This document shows positions 45,624 to 56,678 of a stretch of 64,000 nt of DNA, in pieces. Below the pieces are notes generated by a model. The model was not told where the DNA came from, did not search any database, and worked only from the letters and a program-made list of their open reading frames with translations. Location of the stretch: NCBI GenBank assembly GCA_035578175.1, contig JAQMRL010000003.1, positions 110,263,319 to 110,327,318 on the forward strand, written 5' to 3'. This DNA comes from Catonia carolina. Lineage: Eukaryota; Arthropoda; Insecta; Hemiptera; Achilidae. A program made the translations under genes and the position numbers. The stretch's first letter is position 1, and each line of letters opens with the position of its first letter.

Positions 45624-46420
45624 TGTGTGTCTGTGTGTGAACAGAATATCTCAAGAACGGAACATCGTACGAACTTGAAACTTGAAACTTAAGTTACATA
45701 CCACTACCGAACGCGACACGAACATTTTCATCAAAATCGGTCAACCGGAAGTAGTAGTTTATTCGTATAATTTTTCAGTTTTTTGCGATTTTCTCAAAAA
45801 CTGGTCCTACGATTTTTTTTTAAATCGCCTATTTTACTCAATTTTTTATTCTCTACAAGATAGGGTAGGCGCCATGTTTGCTGAAATTCTCGGTGAGGCT
45901 GTTTTCACGTAAAAACGTTGTTTTTTTAAGATTACGGCTTTAATATAAATTTTAGGGCAAAAACTTATATAATAAAAGTTGTAGAGAATTAAAAAACCTA
46001 CAACTTTTGTTTCAAACATTTTTTTGTATAACGCTTAGTTTAGCGGTAATTTGCGATTTTCTGTTTTTTTTCTCACGAAAACGTGAGAAAAATCGATTTT
46101 TTAAACATTTCGGTCTTAGTATGCATTTTACGACAAAAGTGTATATAATTTAATTTATAGAAAATTAAAAGATCTACAACTTTTGTTTAGATCATTTTTC
46201 TCTACAGAGCCTAGTTTAGCGTGAAAGCGTGATTTTCCGTATTTTTAAGCCAGACTGAGTTCGATTGTCATTTTGCGTCATTCACTCATGATTAAAATAA
46301 GGTTATGTTTTTGAGGTTAGTTTTTGTTCATTTCTAATGTTTTAATACTAATGTTAGGTTTATTGTTAATTATTTGCATTGGCAAGAGAAAGTTGTGTGA
46401 GTGTTTCACACCAGATTTTT
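45393..46420 (+). repeat. Family B repeat, full-length, long (TG)n
   Basis: Complete copy with a microsatellite of about 105 bp at 45536-45640. Confidence 0.88.
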
Positions 46421-46544
46421 TAATGTTCTTTTTATGACTAGGCTACATAGTCAAAAATTTGTAAAAAACTTGTTAAAACCCTAAAAACTCAGTTAAACCA
46501 TTTTGCCTTAATGGGAAAAAAATCCAAAAAACATAAGTGAAACT

Positions 46545-47390
46545 ATGGCAGAAAGGTGTACCCACTGTTTACAGCCATTTTATTAATTGCATCAAACGCA
46601 GTCTATATTGGCAAAAAGCTGTAAAGTCCATTTACCCCTTTTTGCCTTAGCATTAATAGAAGAATAGAATAGCACGAATAGATTACCTTAGGCTGTATGA
46701 ACATACAGCCTAAGGTTGGACATAATCTGAAACTAACACCAAAACCAAATCTCATTGTGTATGAGCGGAAAAACGGTGTAGGCCTATTAAGTAGCCTACA
46801 TACACCTTTTTGCCTTATGGAATGACTGTTCACGAGCAGCAGTAAACATAATATAAAATATGGTATACACCTTTTTCTATGTTTTTTTTGGATAGTTAAT
46901 TTTCAGCATTTCATAGGCAAAAGGTATTATTTTTGCATACATCTTTCTGCCGTCTGCCTTTCTCTAAATGCAAATGATTACAAAACATACCAAAAAAAAA
47001 AAAAAAAACATAAGCCATTTAACCCCTTTTACCATTGACTAAAACTATTTTAACAACACAGTTTACTAAAGTAAAAAGTATTAATACACATACATCATAT
47101 TCCCGTTTTATAGCAATGGGATTTTCAGTGTTTTCAGAAAGAAAAAATGGTGAAAAGAATTCATACATCTTTGTGCCAATCTTTAATTACCAATTTATTT
47201 ACACATACACCATTTCGCCTCTAAAATTTCTCAAAATAGACGTACATACAGCTTTTTGCCATCATTGTATCTTGAAAACTATAACTCGTACAGACTTGGC
47301 AATAGGATTTTTGAAAAAAGCGCAAAAAATTACCTTAGAATCGTAAATAAAAAAAACCGATTTTTTTCACATACATCCTTTTGCCAAAAC
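46545..47390. repeat. Region of recurring GGCAAAAAGGTGTAT-type motifs
   Basis: Variants of ACATACACCTTTTTGCC or its complement recur about ten times (near 46549, 46608, 46636, 46770, 46803, 46862, 46913, 47164, 47206, 47238, 47371). The first and last face outwards as an inverted pair (GGCAGAAAGGTGTA and TACATCCTTTTGCC). It may be a MITE whose terminal motif has multiplied internally. Confidence 0.55.
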
Positions 47391-48059
47391 ACGGGAGTAG
47401 TGCTCCTCGTGAAACATTTGAAATTGATAGTGTAGTAGTAACACACATAGTAACTAACACAAAGTTTTCTAGTGAATTAAATCAGAATGAAGAGGGGTGG
47501 GTGAATAACCATTAGCAAACGTAGTAAAATATTAAAGTGAACCCACAAAACCTCAACCCTCAGGAGACCTCCTCTCCTTCCCACATTCAAAAGCCATCCT
47601 CCGCACACACATTTTAAATTCCCCAGACACAAAAGTCGCCGTCAGCCCAGCCTTTTCCTCACTTCCGACACACTCGTTGCCGTATTTGCGGTGAAACGTG
47701 ACTAATATAATTAGGGCGAACCTCGTTTTCAAAACGCGTGAAATTACAGAATAAAAGAAGCCGCACCAATCGATTAAAGGTTGTTTAACTTCTACACAAA
47801 ACTACTTTGTTGTCACCCTAATTGTACTGCTTGAAATTTATGAAAGAATGGGCATTGCTCCTGCTCATAGCACCGGTGAATTAGCTAGCCTCATTGGGGT
47901 GCATAACAAATAAGCTAAGTTTCCTTCTGACTGAGAGATGTGAAAACGTTTAGTTACCTGGCCTCCAAATAGCACTCTGCTTACATCGTCAATGCTGCTA
48001 CCACCTGCTTACTGCTCTAACCTGCTTGCTGTCTGAACGCGGTTTGAAAGTTGCCTATA
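47391..48059. other. No gene recognised
   Basis: GC-richer than its surroundings at 47540-47720, with no supported frame. Confidence 0.4.
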
Positions 48060-48078
48060 AAACTCCAATTGGGGCTTA

Positions 48079-48492
48079 TTATTTATTTATTTAGCGTATG
48101 GCTTTTCAAGACATTTAAAAATCAGCATCATAATTGTTATATATTGGGATCAAATATGACCCTCTGTCTATAAGGATGGGAAATAACATTAATGATTGTT
48201 TGGGAAACAAATAGTCATAAAAAAAAACATGAAAAATATGTACATACAGTACGTAATTATAAAAACATGCTTAAGTCTATATACAGACATCCAGTCTGTC
48301 CAAGTAGGCTATTGATTCTGGAGTTGCCATCAGGAAATCCGCTCTTGTCCCTCCTCCAAAGGCAGTTATTCTGCACTCTCGGACCTTTGGTTCGAATTTG
48401 CCATTTGAACATAGAAAGCATTAGTTATTCTAAGAGCCAGTACTTATCTAAGATTTTAAAAAGAGACAATATTGATCTGGTTGCAATTCAGG
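48079..48492 (-). mobile_element. LINE insertion (L-f) with inverted 5' part and 19-bp duplication
   Basis: A 19-bp direct repeat (AAACTCCAATTGGGGCTTA) at 48060-48078 and 48493-48511 bounds the insertion. The left part is a minus-strand LINE 3' end with an (AAAT)n tail (48079-48094 read as ATTT). The right part (48388-48492) encodes, on the plus strand, the start of an AP-endonuclease domain: VRICHLNIESISYSKSQYL, then DNIDLVAIQET. Opposite orientation of 5' and 3' parts inside one target duplication is the signature of twin-primed LINE insertion. Confidence 0.75.
48388..48492 (+). pseudogene. LINE AP-endonuclease N-terminal fragment
   Basis: About 35 residues beginning VRICHLNIESIS, with the conserved HLNI and VAIQET motifs (Asn and Glu of the metal site) of LINE-encoded APE endonucleases. 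Everything downstream is missing because the insertion is truncated and inverted. Confidence 0.75.
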
Positions 48493-48609
48493 AAACTCCA
48501 ATTGGGGCTTAAAAAAAGGAGTCAGGTACTTAGTAAGTAGTCAGTCAACTTATAAGTTCATGACGTGTCCTGTAATTCCTACGGAGTCTTCTGGACGCAA
48601 TTTATAACA

Positions 48610-49406
48610 AAAAAAATCTGATATGAATCACTCACACAACTTTCTCTTGCCAATGCAAATAATTAACAATAAACCTAACATTAATAATAAAATATTAGAA
48701 ATAAACAAAAAACTAACCTCAAAAACATAACCTTATTTTAATCATGAGTGAATGACGCAAAATGACAATCGAACTCAGTTTGGCTTAAAAATACGGAAAA
48801 TCACGCTTTCACGCTAAACTAGGCTCTGTAGAGAAAAATGCTCTAAACAAAAGTTGTAGATCTTTTAATTTTCTATAAATTTAATTATATACACTTTTGT
48901 CGTAAAATGCATACTAAGACCGAAATGTTAAAAAAATCGATTTTTCTCACATTTTCGTGAGAAAAAAAAACAGAAAATCGCAAATTACCGCTAAACTAAG
49001 CGTTATACAAAAAAATGTTTGAAATAAAAGTTGTAGAATTTTACATTTTCTACAACTTTTATTATATAACATTTTGCGCTAAAATGCATATTAAAGCCGC
49101 AATCTTAAAAAGAAAATGTTTTTACGTAAAAAGAGCCTCAAGCAGAATTTCAGCAAACATGACGCCTACCGTATCTTGTAGAGAATAAAAAATTGAGTAA
49201 ACCAGGCGATTTTAAAAAAAATCGTAGGACCAGTTTTTGAGAAAATCGCAAAAAAGTGAAAAATTACACGAATAAACTACCACTTCCGGTTGACCGATTT
49301 TGATGAAAATGTTCGTGTGGGGTTCGGTAGTGATATGTAACTTAAGTTTCAAGTTTCAAGTTTGTACGATGTTCCGTTCTTGAGATATTCTGTTCACATA
49401 CACACA

Positions 49407-49489
<83 letters not shown>

Positions 49490-49630
49490 ACACACAGACC
49501 AATCGCTAAAAACATGTTTTTTGGTTCAGGGGGTCTGAAAACGTATAGATCCGGTGAAAACTCGATTTCGAAAAATCGACATGAAAACAATACTTTCCTT
49601 CCTACATACTCATATAGGCAAGAGAAAGTA
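48610..49630 (-). repeat. Family B repeat, full-length
   Basis: Minus-strand complete copy. A CA microsatellite of about 100 bp lies at 49396-49498. Confidence 0.88.
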
Positions 49631-50130
49631 AAAAAATCTGATGTGAATCACTCACACGACTTTCTCTTGACAATGCAATTAATGAACAATATAGACATAA
49701 CCTAATATTACTAATAAAACATTAGAAATAAACAAAAAACTAACCTCAATATGCATAACCTAATTTTAATCATGAGTGAAAGACGCAAAATGAAAATCAA
49801 CCTCAATTTGGATTAAAAATACGGAAAATCACTATTTCACGCTAAACTAGGCTCTGTAGAGAAAAATGCTCTAAATAAAAATCGTAGATCTTTTAATTTC
49901 CTATAAATTTGATTAGGCATATATACACTTTTGTCGTAAAATGCATATACTAAGGCCGAAATCTTAAAAAACATCGATTTTTCACACGTTTTCGTGAGAA
50001 AACGAAATAACAAGAAAATAACAGAAATAGTAAGAATTTTAAATTGTAAAACATAATAAACCTAATTTTAATCAAGAGGGAAAGACGCAAAATTAAAATT
50101 AATATCTGGTGTTTTACACCAGATTTTTTA
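49631..50130 (-). repeat. Family B repeat, partial and rearranged
   Basis: Adjoins the previous copy head to tail. It ends in ATCTGGTGT-TTT-ACACCAGAT, where two family B ends meet as a palindrome. It has TAGGCATA (49914-49921) where the adjacent copy has TA. Confidence 0.75.
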
Positions 50131-50659
50131 GACTATGGTTAGTTTAGCCATATTTTATGCAGAAAATTAAGTTTTATTAATTTTTTTTCAATCGTAAGCT
50201 TCGACTTAAGTAGTCTAAAACTTCATAATTAATTAGTTTCGATAGTTGAACTTCCCTTGTAAATCTATTTTACATGTTGTAAATTTCTACTTCTGTAATA
50301 AAAATTAAAAAATAATTATGAGAAACTTGTCGAAACAATCGTTCGAAATCGATTGGAAGTAGGCCTAAGTTAATTTGAATAATTGAACTAATTGTAAGAG
50401 TTTATCTCAATATCGATTGTTCTAAATGTTTAAAATATTCGTTTGGTTTCAACAACAAAAGAAAAAATTGATTTCATCGTCAAATAATAGAACGGGACTG
50501 CTTCTAAACGAATTAATTTTTTGTTTACATTAACATTAAGAATTTATTAGTCTAGACGGAGGGATTTTTATATGGGCGTTTTCATTTTTGTGTATTTTCC
50601 TATAAACTGTTGTTGTTTACAACTTAATAAAGAATTCTTAAGTTATTATTTATACTTTT
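50131..50659. other. AT-rich sequence, no feature recognised
   Basis: Unassigned. TAGGCCTA at 50360. Confidence 0.4.
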
Positions 50660-50806
50660 TACTTTCTCTTGCCTATATGAATATATAGGAAGGAAAGTAT
50701 TGTTTTCATGTCGATTTTTCGAAATCGAGTTTTCACCGGATCTATACGTTTTCAGACCCCCTGAACCCAAAAAACATGTTTTTAGCGATTGGTCTGTGTG
50801 TGTGTC

Positions 50807-50837
<31 letters not shown>

Positions 50838-51627
50838 CTGTGTGTGAACAGAATATCTCAAGAACGGAACATCGTACGAACTTGAAACTTGAAACTTAAG
50901 TTACATACCACTACCGGACGCGACACGAACATTTTCATCAAAATCGGTCAAACGAAAGTAGTAGTTTATTCGTATAATTTTTCACTTTTTTGCGATTTTC
51001 TCAAAAACTGGTCCTACGATTTTTTTTAAAATCGCCTCATTTACTCAATTTTTTATTCTTTACAAGATAGGGTAGGCGTCATGTTTGCTGAAATTCTCGG
51101 CGAGGCTGTTTTCACGTAAAAACAAAGTTTTTTTAAGATTACGGCTTTAATATGAAATTTAGCGCAAAAACTTATATAATAAAAGTTGTAGAGAATTTAA
51201 AATCCTACAACTTTTATTTTAAACATTTTTTTGTATAACGCTTAGTTTAGCGGTAATTTGCAATTTTCTGTTTTTTTCTCACGAAAACGTGAGAAAAATC
51301 GATTCTTTTAATATTTCGGCTTTAGTATGCATTTTACGACAAAAGTGTATATAATAAAATTTATAGAAAATTAAGAGATCTACAACTTTTATTTAGAGAA
51401 TTTTTCTCTACAGAGCCTAGTTTAGCGTGAAAGTGTGATTTTCCGTTTTTTTTAAGCCAAATTGAGTTCGATTTTCATTTTGCGTCTTCCACTCATGATT
51501 AAAATAAGGTTATGTTTTTGAGGTTAGTTTTTGTTTATTTCTAATATTTTATTAATAATGTTAGGTTTATTATTAATTATTTGCATTGGCAAGAGAAAGT
51601 TGTGTGAGTGTTTCACACCAGATTTTT
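50660..51627 (+). repeat. Family B repeat, full-length
   Basis: Complete copy with a short TG repeat (50794-50846). Confidence 0.88.
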
Positions 51628-51723
51628 GTTTGTTGTTTAGGTCAACAAGAGAAAGGGTGGTTTGAACCTCCAGAGCAGCGGTTCTCAAACATTTTTGGTG
51701 GCGTAGGCCTACCACTTAACATA

Positions 51724-52871
51724 CGAGGTGTGGCTATTAAATAACGAGACTGACGTTTAAAAAAATTTTATTTATTTATTTTTTTTCGAATAGCTCTTTA
51801 ACGAGAGCACGCTAAATCAATATTTGGGGTGTTTCTTTATGTCCTACGCTGCTCCATTCTCTTCCTCACCCACACCTCCCTCATCCTTCTCGATCTGTTC
51901 ATCCTCAGCTGGTCCATATTGTGAGGTTCACACCTCCTCCTCTCACTTTCCTCCCTAAAGGTCACTCTCTCAACTTTACCCCGAGAAACCTCTCTATTGC
52001 ATATATCTTCTGTGGTAATCCCTGCAACTTCTCTATCCCTACAACGCTCCATGCGAATTTTCCATGGTTAAAAACAGTGTTGGAAGTCATCTTCTGTTAG
52101 CTTCTTCAGGACACGTTCCGCTTTCTCTTTTACAGCTTCCAAAGACTCAAATCTTGTCCTTTTTAATGCAGTTTTCACCTTAGGGAACAGATAGAAGTCA
52201 CATGGTGCAAGGTCTGGTGAATAAGGTGGATGTTCTAACACTGAGATACTGTACTTGGCAGGGAACCTCTTGACAGATAACGCGGAATGAGCTGGCGCAT
52301 TGTCTAGGTGGAGAACCCATGATTTGTCCTTCCACATTTCGGGGATTTTTTCCTTACTCTTTTAGGTAGTTTAGAAAGTACCTCAAGGTAGTAATATTGA
52401 TTAATTATTTGACCTTCAGGAACCAAGTGAAGGTACATAATCCAATGGATATAAAAAGAAAACAATCATTGCTTTAAATTTTGACTTGCTCATTCGTGCT
52501 TTTTTGGCTCGCGGTGAAGTTCGGCTCTTCCAGTGCTTGGATTGGCGCTTCGTTTTCGGATCATAAGTAAAAAACCATGTTTCATCACATGTTATTATCG
52601 ATTCTAAAAACTTTGGGTCATTTTCAATCGCGTACAAAGTGTCAGTACAAACATTTTTTCGAGCTTCATTTCAAACATATTTGAGCGGCACGTATCCTGA
52701 AGGAGCTGACAGAAGATGATTTCCAGCACTGTTTCCAACAATGAGAAATTCGCATGGAGCGTTGTAGGGATAGAGAAGGAGTGTATATTGAAGGTGACAA
52801 TAAGTGATTATGTATAAAATAAAAATACAATTTTTACAACGTCTGTCTCGTTATTTAATAGCCACACCTCG
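51724..52871 (-). mobile_element. mariner (DD34D) element, rearranged
   Basis: TIRs CGAGGTGTGGCTATTAAATA at both ends, with TA at 51722-51723 and 52872-52873. The transposase body is on the minus strand, but the right 180 bp (52690-52871) holds a second copy of the gene's 3' end on the plus strand. About 200 bp at 51840-52050 is foreign to mariner. It is therefore a composite, non-functional copy. Confidence 0.88.
52068..52690 (-). pseudogene. mariner transposase, DD34D, broken
   Basis: Minus-strand catalytic domain. The first motif is ITCDETWFFTYDP (~52590-52550), then HLDNAPAHSALSV, and HPPYSPDLAPCDFYLF. The second and third aspartates are 34 residues apart, as in mariner. The C-terminal LKKLTEDDFQHCF follows. 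A frameshift near 52340-52410 and a stop near 52670 disrupt it, and the N-terminal DNA-binding domain is missing. Confidence 0.87.
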
Positions 52872-52924
52872 TATCTTGACGTATTCACGCAGGCCTTCCA
52901 CCAGTAGTTTTGTCTCAAAAATAC

Positions 52925-53313
52925 AGATTTGAATTCTAGCAGTTGTTACCGGTGCACTTTGATGGTTGGGGTTCAATTAACCATACCTCTCAGGAATGGT
53001 CGGCCTGAGTCTGTCCAAGACTTCACCTCATTTACACGTCATACATATCATCCTCATCGCCGGCCGCGTTGGCGATGTTGGTAACGTGCTCGCCTCTCAT
53101 CACGCGGTCTTGGGTTCGAATCCCACTCGGGCATGGCATTTTTTCATACGTTACAAAAAAATTCATTTCATCCTTCACCGTCTGCATTAGCAGCAATTTG
53201 CAAAACAATCGGACGTTAAACAAAAAAAAAAAAAAAAAAAATCCTCATCTCATTGGGCCATGGGGTTGCTTATTGTTCTGAATTGAACAGATTGCAACGT
53301 ACACGCATTAGAG
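52925..53313 (+). repeat. SINE S1 body with SINE S2 inserted
   Basis: 5'-truncated S1 (body 52925-53058 and 53242-53313). SINE S2 lies at 53059-53241 and is flanked by TCCTCATC on both sides. Confidence 0.85.
53059..53241 (+). repeat. SINE S2
   Basis: Full tRNA head with A-box TTGGCGATGTTGG and B-box GTTCGAATCCC, body, and a ~19-nt A-run. Inserted in S1 with an 8-9-bp duplication. Confidence 0.88.
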
Positions 53314-53669
53314 GTAAATTTTTTACTGTTTAGGGGTCGCGGAGCAAAAAAGGTTGAGAATTACTGCTCTAGAGGTTCAAATCCAATCAGCTGATTACCT
53401 TAACATATAAAAAAACTAAACTTAATGAACCAAAGTATGTTTATATTTTTAAATATAAACCTACGTAATAACTTATTGTTTTGAGGTATTATTGAAAGGG
53501 CATAAAATTATTTGATTTAACCAATATTGTCCGTTTGTCTATATTATATACACGGCCAAGAAAAACAAAAACAAACTTGCAAGTTTTTTTTTTTTTTTTT
53601 TGTTGGTTGTGGCTGTGATCAGTTACTTGTTGACCGACCTCATGCCAATAACTTTGCTCATTTGTTTAC

Positions 53670-54065
53670 CTGCCCATAACAGACAGGTGGAGTGTCAAAT
53701 TATTTACACTCAATCTGTTCGTTGCATGGCTAAAATAAATAGTTCTGTTTCTTATCACATGGTCAGTCAATTAAATGACTGAATAATTTAAGAACAGAAG
53801 AGGTAGAGGTGTAAAAGACACTAATCAGAGTTATCTTCTCTGAAAGTAATGAATTTCATTGTACAGCCAGACCCTGTGGTGAATGAAGTGAAGTTGTCAT
53901 TTACAGAGTGGAAAATATGTGCTTTTCAGAGGGCGCGGCATGCTGATAAGCGTACTTTTCCACTCAGTGAGTGTTGGCACTGGTAAACCATCTCACTCCT
54001 CGTTTTACTTAGTAAAACCTCTAGAGGTTCAAACCAGCCTTTCGGCTGTTGACCTAAACAACAAC
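53670..54065 (+). repeat. Family A element
   Basis: 396 bp, flanked by the 10-bp duplication ATTTGTTTAC (53660-53669 and 54066-54075). Confidence 0.92.
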
Positions 54066-54075
54066 ATTTGTTTAC

Positions 54076-54751
54076 ATTTACTTCCGAATGACTGTTAAAC
54101 AGTGAGTATTTCATTAATCACATTTATTTTTTAACGCTTTTAACCACAAATTTTCTGGTTTACTGCTAGAACACAACCGTCGCGACTATTGTCTCCCAGT
54201 CAGAGAGAGACACCACGTGAGTAGTCGATATTGATTCGCTCCCTTACCGGAGGGAAAACAACTTGCAAGTTGTTTTTGTTTATATTTGTAGTTACATTTT
54301 AAAAGAACAGATGACAGATATATAAAAGTATGTTACTGAACGCATAGCAACGAAGGAAGAAGTAATTTAAGATTTCCAAATGTCGAGGAGGATTATCGAG
54401 ACTGAAATTTTTGATGATTGTGTTAAATTGTCAATTTATATTTGTTGAAAGTTTAAACTAATGACACACGCCTGAATTTTTTTAGTAATTCATTTATTTA
54501 CAAGACGTGATAACGACAATTTATTTTCAAGCAATAATTCAAAACCGCAAGGACTGAAAACTTTTGTTATTGTAGGCCTATTATGACAATTGGACAGGTT
54601 ATATAAATATTTATGTTTTTGTAAATTCAATCCAGGAGACTTCCGAGGGAGTGTAGGGGATGTCAGGAAGTTATTGGTAAGTTAATACACAACACCTGAA
54701 TAAATAGACTAGGCCTACTTATTATTTAAATCACAGATTGATCTCCTACTA
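54076..54751. other. No gene recognised; LINE L-e 3' fragment
   Basis: Positions 54632-54720 resemble the L-e 3' untranslated end (GGAGACTTCC then GTAGGGGATGTC). The rest is unassigned. Confidence 0.4.
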
Positions 54752-55706
54752 ACGGGTGATTCAAAAAGAGCGCCGGTTTTTAAACGGCTGGTAAATTTTT
54801 GTTTATCGGTTGGCAACATTGTTAGACCTCATTTCTATTTCGGAGAACATTCCGATTGACGATTCAGTTGTAGTTTCTCTTGTTCGCAGTGTAGTACTCT
54901 CGCAGTCTGTGTCTAACCATGGAGAAGTTTACTATTGCACAACGAGTGTTAATCGTCAAAACATTTTACCAGAGTGGAGAGAGTTATGCGGCTACTGTCA
55001 GGCAACTTCGCGGTACTCTAGGACGTAATGAAGCACCTAATGAATCAACAGTTCGCAGGCTCATGAAAAAGTTTTTTGAGACGGGTTCAACAGTCGACCT
55101 TAAAAGTTCTGGACGTCGTCGTTGTGGCCGAACTGAGCAGAACGTTGCGTTGGTTCGTGACGGTGTGGCTGTTAGCCCAGCAAAATCAATACGTCGCCGT
55201 TCTCAACAATTGGGTTTACGATGTTCTTCTGTACGGAGAATTCTTCGGTACGATCTCCAATATCACCCGTATAAAATTCAGTTACTGCACGAGAAACAAT
55301 GTTGTTGCTCCGTGAACGGTTCCAGGATCGCATCATTTTTCGTAATTCCGACCATCAATGGCCACCAAGGTCGTGTGACTTGACGCCTTGTGACTTTCAT
55401 CTTTGGGGTCATCTGAAGTCATTGGTGTATGCCAATAAACCCCGAAACATCAATGACTTGAAGGAGGAAATTCGACGGGTTATCGGGCAAATGGAAGTCG
55501 AAACTTGTCGTGCAGTAATATCCAATTTCATGGACAGAGTTGATGCGTGCCAGCGCAGTAGAGGAGGACACATGCATGACATCATTTTTCATACATGAAA
55601 TCGGAAGGTAAGATGAACTTGTTGATGTATTTATTTTCAGTTTTTCAATAAAATAAATCTCTTAATTTGATATATCAAAACCGGCGCTCTTTTTGAATCA
55701 CCCTAT
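54752..55706 (+). mobile_element. DD41D element, internally deleted copy
   Basis: Inverted ends GGGTGATTCAAAAAGAGCGC and its complement (55681-55705). About 955 bp. An internal deletion removes the first two catalytic motifs. The surviving 3' part is nearly identical to 63472-63930, so both are recent. Confidence 0.9.
54919..55598 (+). pseudogene. DD41D transposase, N-terminus joined out of frame to C-terminus
   Basis: From 54919 the frame reads MEKFTIAQRVLIVKTFYQSG and then ESTVRRLMKKFFETGS, two helix-turn-helix-type DNA-binding segments, up to ~55285 (LQYHPYKIQ). The sequence then jumps to ETMLLLRERF-coding DNA in another frame. The proper frame resumes from 55299 with WPPRSCDLTPCDFHLWG (third Asp present) and ends at MHDIIFHT. 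The deleted middle contained the first two aspartates. A translated product would be a DNA-binding domain without catalysis, which could in principle repress related elements. Confidence 0.87.
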
Positions 55707-55995
55707 ACAAGCTTACTTACTACAATAGTGGGTCATCTATATATTAATAGCGAGCAGGTATTTTTTCAACACGATTTTAACCACCTGAACCTTCACCGAT
55801 TTTCCCTGAAGTGGGCTCAAATGAATCGTCTGTTCGAGTAGATTTGCAGAAAACTATCCAAAATCAAATATTTCGATTTATGACCGTAAAATAGGAGGTC
55901 TAAAATAGATTGGAGAGGGGGCAAGTTCAACGAAATGAAGTATAGGCCTCTCTCTTTCTATCTATCCCTCCCACATCTCGCACAGCTATTTCAGT
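55707..55995. other. No feature recognised
   Basis: Unassigned sequence between the DD41D element and Helitron-derived coding DNA; it may include more Helitron sequence. Confidence 0.35.
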
Positions 55996-56555
55996 TTGGA
56001 GAGGGAGCTACTAACACTATTTTCTTCACGCAACCACACTATCATTTTCTTCATTTTAATTGGCCTGCCTCCTCACATTTTAAAATTAAAGGTTGGTGCC
56101 ATAGTAATTCTGTTACGTAACATCAACATAATCAGTGGGTTAATGAATGGCACAAGACTGGTGGTGAAAAGAATGTACGAAAATTTTCTTGATTTAGAAG
56201 TCATAACAGGGGCAGCCAAAGGCAGAAGGGTTTTACTACAGCGGTTAGATCTAAACCCTTCGGATGGTACTTTGCCATTTACATTTAAGAGAAGACAGTT
56301 CCCCATCCGTTAGCATTTGCGATTACAATAAATAAATCCTAAGGCCAAACATTCAACAAAGTTGGCCTTTATCTGCCACAGCCGGTATTTTCACATGGTC
56401 AATTGAACGTTGCTATGTCACTTGTCAGATCATTTGATAGTCTAAAAGTTCAAATAATGCCACACAACAATAAAACAAAAAATGTTGTTTACAGAGAAGT
56501 TCTATAAAAACAAATTTACACTTTTGTGCGGGTTTTCCCGCACAGGTTCACCTAG
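55996..56555 (+). mobile_element. Helitron 3' end with helicase fragment
   Basis: A Helitron-type 3' terminus: a hairpin with 8-bp stem (GTGCGGG/CCCGCAC core, loop TTTT) at 56525-56544, seven bases, then CTAG at 56552-56555 followed by T. Rolling-circle Helitrons end in CTRR after such a hairpin and insert between A and T. The 5' end is not identified. Confidence 0.78.
56055..56313 (+). pseudogene. Helitron PIF1-like helicase, C-terminal fragment
   Basis: Encodes LPPHILKLKVGAIVILLRNI, then GLMNGTRLVVKRMYENFLDL, ITGAAKGRRVLL and LPFTFKRRQFPIR, ending at a stop. This is the C-terminal domain of PIF1-family helicases as fused to Helitron Rep proteins. The Walker motifs and the Rep nuclease are missing. 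Location just before a Helitron-type 3' end supports Helitron origin over a host PIF1 gene. Confidence 0.85.
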
Positions 56556-56678
56556 TATTCTATTGTTTAGATAATGGTGTAGCTTTTGCATTTTGCTGAG
56601 AGCTGTGAAGTAGATGTTTGCGGTTACACGACTTCCTCTAACCACCCACCACACTTCACTTAACACTACAATTATTAA

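Larger units (their letters stand above)
51676..53366. mobile_element. hAT remnant hosting a mariner and SINEs
   Basis: Ends CAGCGGTTCTCAAAC (left) and CAGTAATTCTCAACC (right, reverse complement), with flanks CTCCAGAG (51668-51675) and CTCTAGAG (53367-53374), an 8-bp duplication with one change. Only about 150 bp is hAT sequence; the rest is a mariner (51724-52871) and an S1/S2 SINE pair. Its outer flanks are two family A ends in inverted orientation. Confidence 0.75.
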
